The notes under the pieces are model-generated. The model saw nothing but the letters and a program-made list of their open reading frames with translations, ran no database searches and was not told where the DNA came from. 64,000 nt of DNA, taken from assembly GCA_964019165.1 (NCBI GenBank), contig OZ025276.1, positions 5,641,840 through 5,705,839 on the forward strand, in the 5' to 3' direction. Below are positions 9,875-22,082 of this stretch, in pieces (within the stretch, counting starts at the first letter, position 1; every line of letters starts with the position of its first letter). The translations under genes and the position numbers were made by a program. The DNA is from Mastigias papua. Lineage: Eukaryota; Cnidaria; Scyphozoa; Rhizostomeae; Mastigiidae.

Positions 9875-9926
9875 GCTGCCAACAGCTTTAGCTTGGCGCT
9901 AAAGCTGTATGTGCGGCAGCTTTTTT
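9875..9926. other. Perfect hairpin with following T run
   Basis: Inverted arms ACAGCTTTAGC (9882-9892) and GCTAAAGCTGT (9898-9908) around a 5-base loop, enclosed by GCTGCC (9875-9880) and GGCAGC (9915-9920), then six T. It is more GC-rich than its surroundings. It could be a transcription stop or a cruciform near the element end. Confidence 0.6.
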
Positions 9927-9934
9927 CCTACTCC

Positions 9935-10006
9935 GCCCTTAAGTCAAGGTTTAACTTTGTCAAAAACCTAACGGTTTTTAACTTCGTTAAACCATGCCTT
10001 AAGGGC
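9935..10006. other. Second long hairpin
   Basis: Arms GCCCTTAAG (9935-9943) and CTTAAGGGC (9998-10006) with internal matching GGTTTAAC and GTTAAACC segments, so most of the 72 bases can fold back. It lies 8 bases after the previous hairpin's T run. Confidence 0.6.
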
Positions 10007-10239
10007 TCGAATTCTATATGGCCATAAATGTAATTATTCTATGATGCATAATTATAAATTAACGAGTAAATGGAAATATGTTTCCAATAAGTGTACCAAG
10101 AAACAACGTCTTACGCCAAATTTAAAAGACCACTTATGAAACCAAGATTACACATCCGCCCATAAAATGGTATATTAATAATAATCCATAAAATATGATC
10201 CATTAATAACGGAGTGGGTCATTATACCAAGGAGAGATT

Positions 10240-10860
10240 TTTTTAAAAATTTCTATCTTTAATTTCCATTGTATTAAATCCATTTTTTCAAAATCTATTC
10301 CAATACAATTATACCAACATTTATTCTAGTTTATTTATACCACTCCTTTTACAACCATTCTTCTTATATCCATTTTTATAACTCCATTCTCTTATATCTA
10401 TTTATAACTCCATTCTCTTATATCTATTTTATAATACCATTCTCTTATATCAATTTATAAATCCATTTTTATAATTCCATTCTCTTATACCCCATTTTAT
10501 AAATCCATTTTATAATTCCATTCTCTTATACCCCCCATTTTATAAATCCATTTTATAATTCCATTCTCTTATACCCCATTTTATAAATCCATTTTATAAT
10601 TCCATTCTCTTATATTCATTTATAACACCATTCTCTTATATCCAATTATAACTCCATTCTATTTACCTCCTCTCTCTCTACCTCTCTTTTTACCATTCTC
10701 TAATATCCATTTTATAATCCATTCTAATTATACCATTCTATTTACACCATTCTCTCATCACATTCAATTCTTACCAATCATTCAATTACCACTCTCTCTT
10801 ATACCATTCTATATCTCCATTTTTCATTTACACCCCTCTCTGCCCCACTTATCCCCCATT
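10240..10860 (+). repeat. Degenerate CCATTCTCTTATA minisatellite (element right end)
   Basis: Several hundred bases of imperfect repeats built on CCATTCTCTTATA and CCATTTTATAAAT. The complementary motif (TATAAGAGAATGG) fills 43780-44200 at the other end of copy C, and the unique sequence just before this array (around 10150-10240, containing AACGGAGTGG and CCAAGGAGAG) matches 44285-44395 in inverse orientation. Together these look like the terminal inverted repeats of the element. Confidence 0.6.
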
Positions 10861-10964
10861 TTTGCACCAGCTTTGTCACATACCATTATATATGGTGCCC
10901 GCATTCACAGTGAGATTTCCAAAGCACTTAAAGACCCAATGCTTTGAGCTGAGAACTATTAAAC

Positions 10965-10983
10965 ATAATAATAATAATAATAA
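10965..10983 (+). repeat. (AAT)n microsatellite at the LINE 5' junction
   Basis: About six AAT units immediately before the first R4/Dong-like LINE; matching runs lie at its 3' end and at the 3' end of the second LINE. Confidence 0.7.
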
Positions 10984-11454
10984 GGCTCTCAAGGTTGTCA
11001 TTGCCGGGGTGACAATTGGGATGAGCTCCAATTGTCTCATAAAATGCCCCATTTGGCTGTGTCTCCAATAGCCTCTGACAACTAAAGCCCAGCTCTCGAC
11101 CTGCTCGTGGTGGAGCTGCATGGAACTAACAGAGAGAAGGGGTGAGGGCGAGTTTCTGGCGCCTTTTAACCAGATGCTCCGGGCATGTAGGGCTCGTTAG
11201 CCTTGGTAGGCAGTCTACATAGGAGAAGGAAAACTCTGAATTCAAACCGAGGGGTAGGAGGGGCTCCTTAAACCTTGGGTGGTAGATCTCCTAGGAGAAG
11301 GAAAACTCTGATTTAAAACCCGAGTGTCTTTTCGGCGGTTCCGGATTAGCCGGGTGAATTGCTGATAATATGCTCCTGATTACTGAGATGGTGTCTCTTG
11401 AAAAATACTGGTGATGGTACAACCTAAAAGTTACCTCTTGGCAGTAAGAATAAA

Positions 11455-14400
11455 ATGCACTTTGCTATAAATATGCAAACCAGATCAAAATCATGCCGCA
11501 TCGGTCGTCGCGCGGATAACCAAGGACCGCGTCCCTCAGTGTGGAACCAGGCTGAGGAGGTCGAAAAATCTGCTACTGGAACAGATTTCTCTCAAACCTT
11601 GGATAGCCATCAGAACCGGGATCAACCCAACCCTGAACTACCAAGAACAACAACTCAAGTATCTAGAAAGAAAATCACCCGTACAAAATGGACTAGAGAG
11701 GAATATAAAGAAGTTTTATTTGCATTTTACTGTGCACTTAACGAGCCATCAGGAAGAAATATTACAGAAGCAACTTTTAACATCTGGAAAAGACATTCTA
11801 AAAATCCACGAGAATATCTTGACTGCAATAAGTTAGCAAATGTGCGAAGAGACATTCTTAAAAATAACCGTCTTACTGACGCGGAAAAAGAAGTGATCAA
11901 AAATAAAGCCCTTTTTGAAGTCCAAAGCAATGGGAGAGAAATGGATGACTCTCAGAACCTAACTGTGACTGACGTGAGTGACAACCAGAGAGACGAGACT
12001 ACGGATCATTGTAAAGGAGAGGATATTAGAGAAGTTTTAAACAATGTTGAAAACCAGAATCAAGAGGAAGCAAACGGGAATGGAAATTGTGATCTGAATT
12101 TCATAGAACAAAATGAAACTGTGATAGGGCAAATGAGAAGTGATATATTACGAGAATATACCAAAATAAGGAATATTGAAATGAAAGACAGGCAGTCGTT
12201 AGTAAAGGTCAAAAGTAATAAGCAAGCTTTGAAGCAGATAAAGATTGCTAACTATGCAATGAAAGAAATATTAGAAGAACTGGAACCTGATCTCACCGAA
12301 CTGAACCAACTAATATATGCTACTGCTTGTGTAGTAAATCCGAAGACCAACAATAACAGCAAACCAAAAACAAACAAATGTAAGAAGCCAAAATGGAAAG
12401 AAAAGATCGAAAGGGAGATTGAATATTTCAGAGGAGAAATATCTATTCTGGAGGAGCTATCAAAAGGAGTAGCTGTCAAAACTCGTAAGGCTAGAAAAGT
12501 AATCCGGAAATATAAGTTATCACCTGAACAAACTAAAATCCCTGAAATAACAGAAACTTTAAAACAGAAAATTCAATTGAAGGCTCAAAGAATTCGTAGG
12601 TATGAAAAGAGAACAAAGTTTTTCCGACAGAACAAATTGTTCAAAGATGACCCGAATAGACTTTATCGTGAAATTGGTAAGCAAACTATTTAAGTGAATG
12701 ATATTCCAAGTGAGAATGAAATAAAGAATTTTTGGAGTAGTATTTGGAGCAATGATAAAGGCTTTAATGCAGATGCAGAATGGATTAATAAAGTGGCTGA
12801 GAAATACAAAAATATTGAGACACAGTCATGGGATGATATAACAGTTGAGGAATTAGAGAATGCACTAAAAAAATCACAAAAGTGGAAGTCACCTGGTATT
12901 GACAAAGTTCCAAATTTCTGGCTGTCTCATATGTCTGCAATGCACAAACTCTTGGCGAAACAGATGTCGGAGATAATTAGTGAACCAGATTTAACCCCAA
13001 AGTGGCTTGCTGAGGGGATCACCTATCTCCTTGCTAAAACACCAGAGACTACAAATGCCAAAAATTTTAGACCAATTACATGTTTATCAACTACTTATAA
13101 AATTCTTACATCAGTACTAACAGATAGAATGTACACGTTCATGGAAGCTAAAAAACTGTTCCCATTAGAACAAACGGGGTGCAAAAGAGGATCTTATGGA
13201 TGCAAAGACCAGTTACTGATAAATCGTATGCTGATGGAAAATTGCCTGAAGAACCATCGAAACTTAAGCATGGCTTGGATAGATTATAGAAAGGCATTCG
13301 ATAGCGTACCGCATGGATGGATCTTGAGAGCTCTCGATATATTTAAGCTCTCACCAACTATTATTAACTTTCTACAGCATAATATGAGATTGTGGAACAC
13401 CAACCTTAGGTTAACTCAAGCAAATGATACAGCAAAAACAGACAGTTTAAGAATAAAGTGTGGAATCTTCCAAGGAGACTCACTGTCGCCACTCCTTTTT
13501 TGTATTTCACTGATCCCCTTATCAATTGAACTCAATAATGCTGGTTATGGATATCAGATAATGGGTAAGTCTATTAATCACCTATTTTATATGGACGACT
13601 TAAAGCTTTTTGCAAGGAATGACAGTGAACTTACTGGGTTATTGGATACTGTGAAACATTTCAGTGATGATATTGGAATGCAATTTGGGCTAGATAAATG
13701 TGCGAAAGCTACGTTCACAAAAGGAAAAATTGTCAAAGCTGAAAATATTATTCTTGATGTGAGTACCACTATTAAAGAAATGGAACATGAAGGGATGTAT
13801 AAATATCTGGGTATCCAAGAAGCTGAAGGGGTAGCAAATGCTGCCAATAAAGAAAAAGTTAGAAAGGAATTCTATCTTAGAGTTAGAGCTATACTCCAAA
13901 CTGAACTCAATGCTAGAAATAAGATCATGGCAATTAACTCATTGGCAATACCTATAGTTACCTACGGTTTTAATATCCTATATTGGAAAATGCCAGAAAT
14001 AAAGAGACTAGATGTTAAGGTTAGGAAACTTTTAACCATAAACAAAATGCACCACCCCAAAGCTGATGTTGATAGGCTGTATATCCGAAGATCTGACGGA
14101 GGAAAGGGACTGCTACAACTGGAATTAATGTACAAAACCACAACCATTGGACTTCAAACATACCTGGACTCAACTGAAGATTGGATGCTACAACTTGTTA
14201 ACAGACACGAAAAAACCAAAAAGGTCCATTCTGTTAGCTGTCAAAGTCGAAAATTTGAGTGTGAGTTAGAACTATCACCAATTGATACGAATGAAACGCA
14301 ACCAACTAAACTAGCAAAAATTGCAAAGCAAGAAGCAAAAAGGAAAGGACTAGTTGCTATCAAAAGCAAATGGGAGCAAAAGCCTTTACATGGCCAATAT

Positions 14401-15135
14401 GCACTACGGAGCAAAGACGCTGATATTGACCAACTTAATACCCACCAATGGTTGAGGTGCGCTGGACTAAAGGCAGAGACTGAGGGGTTCATAATGGCAG
14501 CACAAGACCAGAGCCTATTCACAAGGAACTATCAAGCAAATGTAATAAGAAATGGAACAGATCCTAGATGTAGACTATGTGAGGATAAAGTGGAAACAAT
14601 TGATCATCTAGTTGCTGGATGCCCAATACTTGCACCAAAGGAATACAAAGATCGACATGACAAATTGGGGCAATACCTACACTGGAGAATATGCCAGCAT
14701 TATAATGCTTCACACGCTGAACACTGGTATGAACATCACCCAGAACCAGTTACGAAGGGCAATGATGCTACTATCCTTTGGGATTTCACAATACACACAG
14801 ACAGATCAATTAAAGCCAATCGGCCAGATATTATTGTAAAAGACCACAAGGAAAAGACATGTTTACTGATTGATATGACAGTGCCTTCCGATCGAAATCT
14901 ATCACTTAAGGAGTATGAAAAAGTCAGCAAATACAAAGACTTGGAAATCGAAATACAGAAGATGTGGAATTTGAAAGTAACAATAGTACCTGTAGTAATT
15001 GGGGCATTAGGCATGATACAGAAGAAAACTGAAGGTCATATCAAGCGAATTCCCGGGAACCCTTGCTTGCAAGAATTGCAAAAGATAGTACTAAATGGGA
15101 CGGCTCATCTACTGCGACGAGTGCTCTCTATATGA
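11455..15135 (+). pseudogene. R4/Dong-like LINE polyprotein, one nonsense codon
   Basis: 1226 codons including the stop. N-terminal ~410 residues hold a helix-rich DNA-binding region (TKWTREEYKEVLFAFY near residue 80). A TAA at 12691-12693 splits the frame where LINE 2 has a leucine codon (compare NDIPSENE with NDLPSADE); the second part should be read through, not from a new start. Reverse transcriptase motifs follow: WIDYRKAFDSVPH, GIFQGDSLSPLLF and the YMDD catalytic box near residue 713. A CCHC-type knuckle (CRLCEDKVETIDHLVAGC) and the endonuclease motif RPDIIV..LLIDMTVPSDRN near residue 1125 complete the R2/R4 order. Start could be 11455 or the next Met at 11473. Confidence 0.8.
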
Positions 15136-15248
15136 TCAGATACAGTGCGACAGTTATAAAGAACTTGAAACTTTACCTTCCTGTGCCCTAGGTTATAGGA
15201 CATAACTCGGCAAGGGATTGTACTTAATAGAACTTTAACGAAATATAC

Positions 15249-15276
15249 ATAATAATAATAATAATAATAATAATAA
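15249..15276 (+). repeat. (AAT)n run between the two LINEs
   Basis: About nine AAT units form both the 3' end of LINE 1 and the 5' flank of LINE 2, consistent with TAA-repeat target preference. Confidence 0.8.
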
Positions 15277-18200
15277 GGTTCTAAAGACTGTTATAGCCGG
15301 GGTGGCTAAGGAAGATGAGCACCTTATGCCTAAAAAATGCCCCAAATGGCATGCGCAATATATAGCCTCTGACAGTCCAGTCCAACTCCCAGCCTTCACG
15401 TAGCAGAACCGTTTCAAACAGATAGGAGTAGGGCAAAAGGCGAGTATATGGCGCCTTCCAAAAAACCATTGCTCCGGGTAGACTGAGCTCGTAAGCCATG
15501 GTAGGCACTCAGTCTAGGAGAAGGAAAACTCTAATTACAAACCAGAGTAGATGGGACTCTTTAGTCTTGGCTGACAGCCCATCTAGGTGATGGTGTCACA
15601 AATAAAAACACCCAGGAAGGAAAACCTGTATAACCAACCTACCATTGAATATGGAAAATCATCACAGAAAATCATCCCGCATCGCTCGTCGCGCGGTCAA
15701 ACAAGGAGCGCATCCCTCAAAGGTGAACCAGGTTGAGGTCGAAAAATGTACTACTGGAACAAATTCCTCCAACCCCAGGCTCTAGAGAGTTTCCAAGATG
15801 AGAATACAACTCAAATAGGTCCTCTAGATAGCAGAAGTACAAACCAGATATTGAAGAAACCAAGACAGAAATGGACAAGGGAGGAATACAAACAAGTTAT
15901 GATAGCTTATTACCAAGCACTTGAACAGCCTTCTAACAAGAATACCACCAATCGTGCATATGAGATTTGGAGGAAGGATAATGTTGATAATAGAGCCAAT
16001 ATTGATGCAAACAAACTAGCAAATGTAAGAAGAGATATAGTAAAGAATAAACGATTAACAGATATGGAACTAGAAAGAATAAGAATAGATGTTAGAAAAG
16101 AACAGCAACCGCCAATTGCAACAGTCGTCGATAACAGTACAAATTCAGTTAATGTGGCAAGAGAGGACGATAATATGCCATGCATCATTGAGGAAAATGT
16201 CGAAAACTTGCCCCATTCAGGACAAAATGAAGTGCAGAAATTAGTATTAGACATGATTAACCAAATATTAGAGAAGTGGGAGGAAGTGAAATTCATGGAA
16301 ATAGGAGACAGAGCTAAGCTACCGAATATAAATAAAGATCGTAAAGCTAAAGAATTACTCAAGATAGCAAATGAAGCTCTTTCAACAATAAAACAAGCAT
16401 ATCAGTTAGGTATTACAGAAATCAATGAATTAATATACGCTACGGCTACTGTTGTAACAGAAATGAAAGGAGTCAAAGTAAAAAAGCAGAGAAAACCAAA
16501 CAGAAGACAACCTGCATGGAAAGAAAGAATTGAAAAGGAAATTAATAGCATGCGAGGTGATCTGTCGAAGCTCACAGAGTTAACACGAGATAGTAGAATA
16601 AGTGAGAGAAAAAGGAGAAAAATAATGAGAAGATACAAAATAAAAGAGGAGCGAGACATTAATACCGAAAAAGAAAAGTTGAAGCAAAAGATTCAGGCAA
16701 AGGCACAAAGATTAAAGCGATTTGATAAAAGAAGCAGGCAGTTTAGGCAAAACAAATTGTTTAAAACTAATCCAAAATTATTCTATAGAGAACTGGGAAA
16801 TAAAAAATTGACGATAAATGATCTACCATCTGCTGATGAGGTTGAAAAATTTTGGAAATCAATGTTAGAAGATGATAAACATCATAATGAAGAAGCTGGA
16901 TGGATTAAAGAACAAGAAGACAAGTATAGGTACTCAGCTGAACAAGAATGGACCGATATAACTAATGACGAAATTACTTTGGCAATTAGAAAGACAAGTA
17001 ACTGGAAATCCCCTGGTATGGACAATGTGCCAAACTTCTGGTTGAAGAATTGTGAAGCCCTACATGAAGATATAGCAAGGTGCTATAATAAGATGGTAAG
17101 GGAACCAGAAGAGACACCAACATTGCTAACGAAGGGAGTAACATATTTGTTACCTAAAACTCAGGAAACAAAAGTTTCAAAAAACTATAGACCAATTACG
17201 TGTTTACCAACCCTATACAAAATACTAACATCAATCATAGCAGAAAGAACTTACAACCATTTAGAAGAAAGTAATTTATTGCCAGCTGAACAAAAAGGAT
17301 GTAGAAAAGGCTCATATGGCTGTAAAGACCAACTTCTCATAAATAAATCGATTCTCGAAGATTGTGAGAGTAAAAGAAAGAATTTAAGTACCTCTTGGAT
17401 AGATTATAGGAAAGCATTTGACAGTGTACCTCATAGCTGGATCATTAAGACAATGCAAATTTATAGACTGTGCCCAACTCTAATAAATTATATTACATAC
17501 AGCATGAGCACATGGCAAACAACAATGACACTTACCTACTCCTCTGGTTCTATCGTAACAAACCCTATTAGAATTAAAAGGGGGATATTTCAGGGCGACT
17601 CATTGTCTCCACTTCTATTCTGCATGTCTCTTGCACCCCTTAGCAATCTACTAAACGCTACAGAATTTGGATATGACATGAGTAAAGAACGAGTGAATCA
17701 CCTGCTATACATGGATGATTTGAAACTGTACTCGAAAAATGACAAACAACTAGAAGGACTGCTTAACACTGTCAAGATATTTAGCGACGACATTGAAATG
17801 CAGTTCGGATTAGACAAGTGTGCTAAAGCATCTTTTAAGAAAGGGAAATTGACAAAGACTACCAATGTAAAACTTGATGACACATGTGTTATTCAGGAGC
17901 TTACTCAAGAAGGTACTTATAAGTACTTAGGTATAGACGAAGGTAATGGTATTAAACACGCAGCAACGAAAGAAAAGGTTAGGAAAGAATATTATCGCCG
18001 AATTAAGATGATTCTTAAAAGTGAACTGAATTCATGTAATAAAATCACCGCTATTAACGCCTTAGCAATCCCAGTGGTATCATATAGCCTTAATGTGATT
18101 AATTGGCAGATGAAAGAAATCAGGAAAATGGATGCAAAGACAAGAAAACTAATGACGATGTATAGGATGAACCACCCTAAAGCAGATGTTGATAGGATAT

Positions 18201-19347
18201 ACCTCCCCAGGAAAGAAGGTGGAAGAGGGCTGATGCAATTAGAGTACACATACAAGATTAGCGTAATTGGTTTAGACATGTACTTGGAAAAAACAAAAGA
18301 CAGACTATTGAGACAGGTATACAAACATGACACAAATAAGAAATTATATTCGATTCATAAAGATGCAAGTAAGTTCAGACAAGATATACAGCTACAAGTC
18401 AATGTTAATGAGAATCAGGAGACAACGCCAATCGCAAAGAGAGTTAAATCATTAAAGAAGGATGTAAAGTTACAAATTTTGACCAATCCTAAGGAAAGGT
18501 GGAAAGGAAAGCCCCTACACGGACAGTACCCGGAGAAAGTTGATAAGGCAGATGTTGACAAAGAACTGACCCACAGATGGTTGCAGAGCTCAGGATTGAA
18601 ATCAGAGACTGAAGGTTTGATAATAGCTGCACAGGATCAAAGTTTAGCAACAAGGTACTATTAACATAGAATTATCAAGAATGGAATTGATCCAAAATGC
18701 CGACTATGCCATGAATTCGACGAGAATGTAGAACACATTGTATCTGGTTGTCCTGTTTTAGCCAAGAAGGAATATTTAGAACGACATGATAAAGCACTTA
18801 TTTATGTTCACTGGAATATATGTAAATATTATCAAATAGACGTCCCTAATAAACGGTATGATCATAAGCCAGAAAAAGTTGTTGAAGGGAAAGATGCAAC
18901 AATACTATGGGATATGCCTATTATCACAGACAAGGAAATCAAAGCAAACAGGCCAGACATTATAATTAAAGAGAAACCTACAAATATGTGCATGTTAATT
19001 GATATGGCTGTACCATCAGATCGAAATATTGCGGCAAAAGAAGTTGAATAGATTTCAATATACAAAGATCTTGAAATAGAAGTTAGTAGGATGTGGAAAA
19101 CAAAAACAACTGTCACCCCGCTGGTAATTGGAGCATTGGGAATAATACGAAAGGGAGTAAATCGATATATTGAGCGAATACCTGGTAACATCAAGGTCAA
19201 GGAACTGCAGAAAATTGTTCTACTTGGAACTGCTCACATACTAAGAAGAACTCTCTCAATAACTTAGCCTCAGGACCATAGTTTGGTCCCGGCAATTCAA
19301 TGTACTGAAGTTTAGAAATTTTTCTTTGTAACACATAATAATAATAC
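15277..19347 (+). mobile_element. R4/Dong-like non-LTR retrotransposon 2
   Basis: Same structure as LINE 1 and clearly related (5' leader with GCCGGGGTGGC and GGAGAAGGAAAACTCT, same domain order) but diverged at about half of the protein positions, so it is a separate lineage, not a recent duplicate. It ends in ATAATAATA near 19334-19347. The 3' leader contains a short hairpin, GGACCATAG and TTTGGTCC. Confidence 0.75.
15652..19267 (+). pseudogene. R4/Dong-like LINE 2 polyprotein, broken
   Basis: The N terminus matching LINE 1 (ENHHRKSSRIARRA) starts at the ATG at 15652; a frameshift near 15735-15790 leads into the long frame that is open to 18664. Seen in it: KWTREEYKQVMIAYY, RT motif WIDYRKAFDSVPH, GIFQGDSLSPLLF and YMDD (17709). 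A TAA at 18662-18664 and a TAG near 19049 interrupt the C-terminal knuckle (CRLCHEFDENVEHIVSGC) and endonuclease region (RPDIIIKE, LIDMAVPSDRN), which are otherwise preserved to the end (RRTLSIT). The damage is light, so the insertion is fairly young. Confidence 0.8.
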
Positions 19348-19349
19348 AT

Positions 19350-20000
19350 TTCTTTAAAGTTGGCTAAAAATAACTAGTTTTAAAACTAATGCAGGCCAAC
19401 TGATCTTCTTATTTACAATGCTATGCACAAATTATACAACAGCATGTGGATCCCGTCCAATCTTTGATTCTGTTTTTAAACTGTCTGTCATTTTTGGCAG
19501 ATTTAATCATGTCAGGGAGTGTGTTCCATAGCATGCTTCCTCTAAATCTCAGAGAATTTAATCCGTACCTTACTGTTTTCGTACTTGGTAGTTGGACGAG
19601 ATCCTTTATTCTAAGATTGTAATTTGTGGGCCTACACTCGAAGAGATCCCACAGAAAGGAGGGATTTTTTGAGGTTAAGCATTTGTATGCCTCCAAAAGT
19701 AATGCTTGTAAATTTCTAGTATGTATCGTATGCTCACCTCTCTTCTGCAGAAGCTCTTCAAAGGTAGACCCATAGTCGTCCAATAGCACTCTCAGGGCGC
19801 GTTTATGAATCCTATTAATTTCATTGTTCGATGATTTCCCACTAAACATCCAGATTAGCGGACAATAATTAAAGTTTGATAGTACAAACGAATTATATAG
19901 CATGACATTTTTTTCGTATTCAAGGTTTGATGGAATGTGTCCTTTCTCCATAGACATGAACTCTTTCGATACCGTAGAGATGTTTACCTCAGGCGCCAAC
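19350..20000 (-). mobile_element. LINE 3'-end fragment (CR1/L2-like pol C terminus)
   Basis: The minus strand encodes 192 residues (19421-19999) of the C-terminal, thumb-side region of a LINE polymerase: LYNSFVLSNFNYCPLIWMF, INRIHKRALRVL, then a terminal part with GSMLWNTLP, IKDWTG and CCCIIC. This is a very common 5'-truncated LINE tail in invertebrate genomes. No reverse transcriptase catalytic motif is included. Its 5' end runs into the fold-back described next. Confidence 0.7.
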
Positions 20001-20225
20001 CTGTCGAATAATCACTGCAGGCATCTTTCGATATATGTGTTTACCCCCTAAATCTAACTGTATCACTTAGCGCTATTGCTAAGGTGTAAGTGTTAAGTTA
20101 AACACTAGATGCAGGGGGTAGGCACATGTGCCGAAATGCCTGCAGTGATTATTCGAAGCGTTGGTAAACATCTGTACGGTATGGAAAGAAATCATATCTG
20201 TGGAGAAGGGACGTATTCCACCACT
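19930..20225. repeat. Large inverted repeat (fold-back) at the LINE fragment end
   Basis: The segment around 19930-20070 is repeated in inverse orientation at about 20085-20225; matching pieces include ATACCGTAGAGATGTTTACC against GGTAAACATCTGTACGGTAT, and CGAATAATCACTGCAGGCAT against ATGCCTGCAGTGATTATTCG. The arms are partly coding in the LINE fragment, so this is an inverted duplication rather than a classic transposon end. Confidence 0.7.
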
Positions 20226-20870
20226 CAGATAGAGCTGATGCTTACAAATTACTATCAAATGGTTCGTTGCTTTGTATAGTTAGCAATAAGGAGGACGACA
20301 GCTACTTTACCCCTTTATGTTTTGTGTACAAGATAGCATAAACACGACTCTAGTGACATGACGGAGGCAGTTATCTGGATGTTTCTGTAATTCCCCATCC
20401 CCACACTAAAAGCGGAAGATTCTATTGCATATTTTGATATAAATGATGAGTGCTTTCACATCGTATATAAATTACGTAGGAATTTCAATTCCAGTGTTCT
20501 TAACATTCGTGGCAAGGTGTGCTAGGCCCAACTCTGAAAAAGGCCATAACGTATAAGTGCTGCATTATTCCTCAAATATTATTGCACTTTTTACTTGACA
20601 GGTTGACACTTGTCGACTAATTGCTTAAAGATTCAGAATCCAAACAGATACTTTTCCAAAAATGTATCACGGCTTAGTCAGTTCACTAATGTGAACGAAT
20701 AACATGGTATCTTTGACGTCACGCCACTCCCGGCCTTCTCGGAAGCGCTCGCAAATAATCGGGGAAATTTTCGTTTTTGCTTTTAAAACATCAATAATTC
20801 CATAACCAGACAGAATTTCAAGACAAACTCTTTTATCTGTAAAAAACAGTTTTGGCTTTGCAGTTCTCCT
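20226..20870. other. No gene recognised
   Basis: Mixed-composition sequence without a credible reading frame, tRNA or repeat that I can see. Probably host intergenic DNA. Confidence 0.5.
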
Positions 20871-20879
20871 TTAATATGC

Positions 20880-22082
20880 ACTTATATATCTACATGCTTC
20901 GCGATATCACTTAATTCGTTAGTTCGATGCTTCCTTGGTGTATTAGCTAGTAGTGTTCTCAGCAATAATTTTTTTAGGACTTGTCGGCGCTAGTACGGTT
21001 TGACACCTCACAGTGAAAACAGGGGACTACCCCCATAAATTATACACCATTTGATAGCTCTTCATCTGTACATTCATATGCTACCCCATTTGCCCCATAT
21101 GGTTAGGGGTAGGCGCCGGACTTGTCCCCTTACTGTGCACGTAGATATCTGCTTGCTGCGAGAGGTCTATTCATTCTTTAGTTCCATACTTCTTTCGATT
21201 ATTAACTCATATTGTTTTCAGCAATACCTTTCAAGGAATTTACCCCTCAATATGCACATATCGATTGCTTGCTGCGCGATGTCACTTATTCGTCAGCTCT
21301 ATGCTTCTTAAGTTTATGAGACTAAAGCTGGATGGGAACCGATTAGCTACATCTATAAAAAGAGGGTGCTGACGTGGATGCATAGGATTTATTACAAAAC
21401 ATGCCCCAAACAAATTCATGAACAATTCAGCGAACGAAAAACAAATTTGCGAAACCCCCTTCAAGTTGAAGTCATAAGGTACAAGAAAGAAATTGGACGG
21501 AATTCAGTCAAGTATAGAGGTGGAGTCTTTTGGAACTCAATTAACAATAGCCTGAAGAGTCAAGAAAATATAACAACTTTCAAAAACAAGACAAAAGATT
21601 ACAAAAAGACCGTAAACCAGCATTAATTTGAAAAAGAGGCTTGTATCATTATTACTGAGAACAAAGACTTTAGGTACTTTTAACACTGTAAATACTTTAA
21701 ATTTTTTAATCGCTTGTTTTACTTTTATATTTAAATAGGTAATTAAGCTTATTTTTGTTTGTAGCTGCAGGTCCACATCAACGTTAGTTGCCTTTAGGTA
21801 AACCTGCATTACCAAATAATTAATGTATGTATGTATTTATGAGCTAGTATTGTCTTCAGCAATCAGTTTCAAAGAATTTACCCCACAATAGGCACATACA
21901 GACTTGTTTGCTGCGCGATGCCGCTTAATTCCTTAGTTCTATATTTCTTTAGTTTATTAGCTAGTATTGTTTTCAGCAATCAGTTTCAAAGAATTTACCC
22001 CATAATATGCACATAGAAATTTGCTTGCTGCGCGATGTCGCTTTATTCTTTAGTCGTATGCTTCGTTAGTTTATTAACTAGT
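20880..22082 (+). repeat. Satellite-like tandem repeat, unit about 112-115 bp
   Basis: At least five diverged units recognisable by GCTTGCTGCGCGATGTCGCT, TTTAGTTTATTAGCTAGTAT and CAAAGAATTTACCCC in the same order. A LINE fragment interrupts the array at 21321-21835. Short frames in it are not genes. Confidence 0.7.
21321..21835 (+). mobile_element. 5'-truncated LINE insertion with 8-bp target duplication
   Basis: The satellite is split by a 515-base insert flanked on both sides by TTTATGAG (21313-21320 and 21836-21843). The insert encodes the last part of a LINE polymerase (FRGG-like block KYRGGVFWNSINNSL, stop at 21626) and ends in a (TGTA)n tail. Truncated 5' end, simple-repeat tail and exact duplication are the marks of target-primed insertion. 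Confidence 0.75.

Larger units (their letters stand above)
1..10860 (+). mobile_element. Polinton/Maverick-like element, copy A (right-hand part)
   Basis: This is the right-hand portion of an adintovirus-like Polinton that enters the window already inside protein X. Gene order is X, major capsid candidate, pVI-like, protease, lectin, small hydrophobic peptide, fibre-like and U on the plus strand, then VLTF3-like and two ankyrin genes on the minus strand, then minisatellites. The same order recurs in copies B, C and D. Identity comes from the adenain-like protease active site, the pVI-like protein and the integrase, PolB and ATPase genes of the sister copies. Several single-base frameshifts show decay. 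The right boundary is approximate: it is placed where the minisatellite ends, before the LINE flank. Confidence 0.75.
10984..15276 (+). mobile_element. R4/Dong-like non-LTR retrotransposon 1
   Basis: A near-complete LINE of about 4.3 kb lying between (AAT)n runs. The ~470-base 5' untranslated region contains two short repeats reading GGAGAAGGAAAACTCTGA. It is followed by one long frame with N-terminal DNA-binding region, reverse transcriptase, zinc knuckle and restriction-like endonuclease, the R2/R4 arrangement. Dong of Bombyx, in the R4 clade, inserts into TAA repeats; the flanks here agree. The second LINE begins directly after its 3' (AAT)n. Confidence 0.75.

Noticed and set aside
12694..15135. 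Separate second gene of the LINE beginning at GTG
   Set aside because: LINE 2 shows that the protein is continuous across this point; the TAA before it is a nonsense mutation.
15235..15508. Minus-strand frames over the LINE junction
   Set aside because: They cross the (AAT)n repeat and LINE leader, without any family signature.
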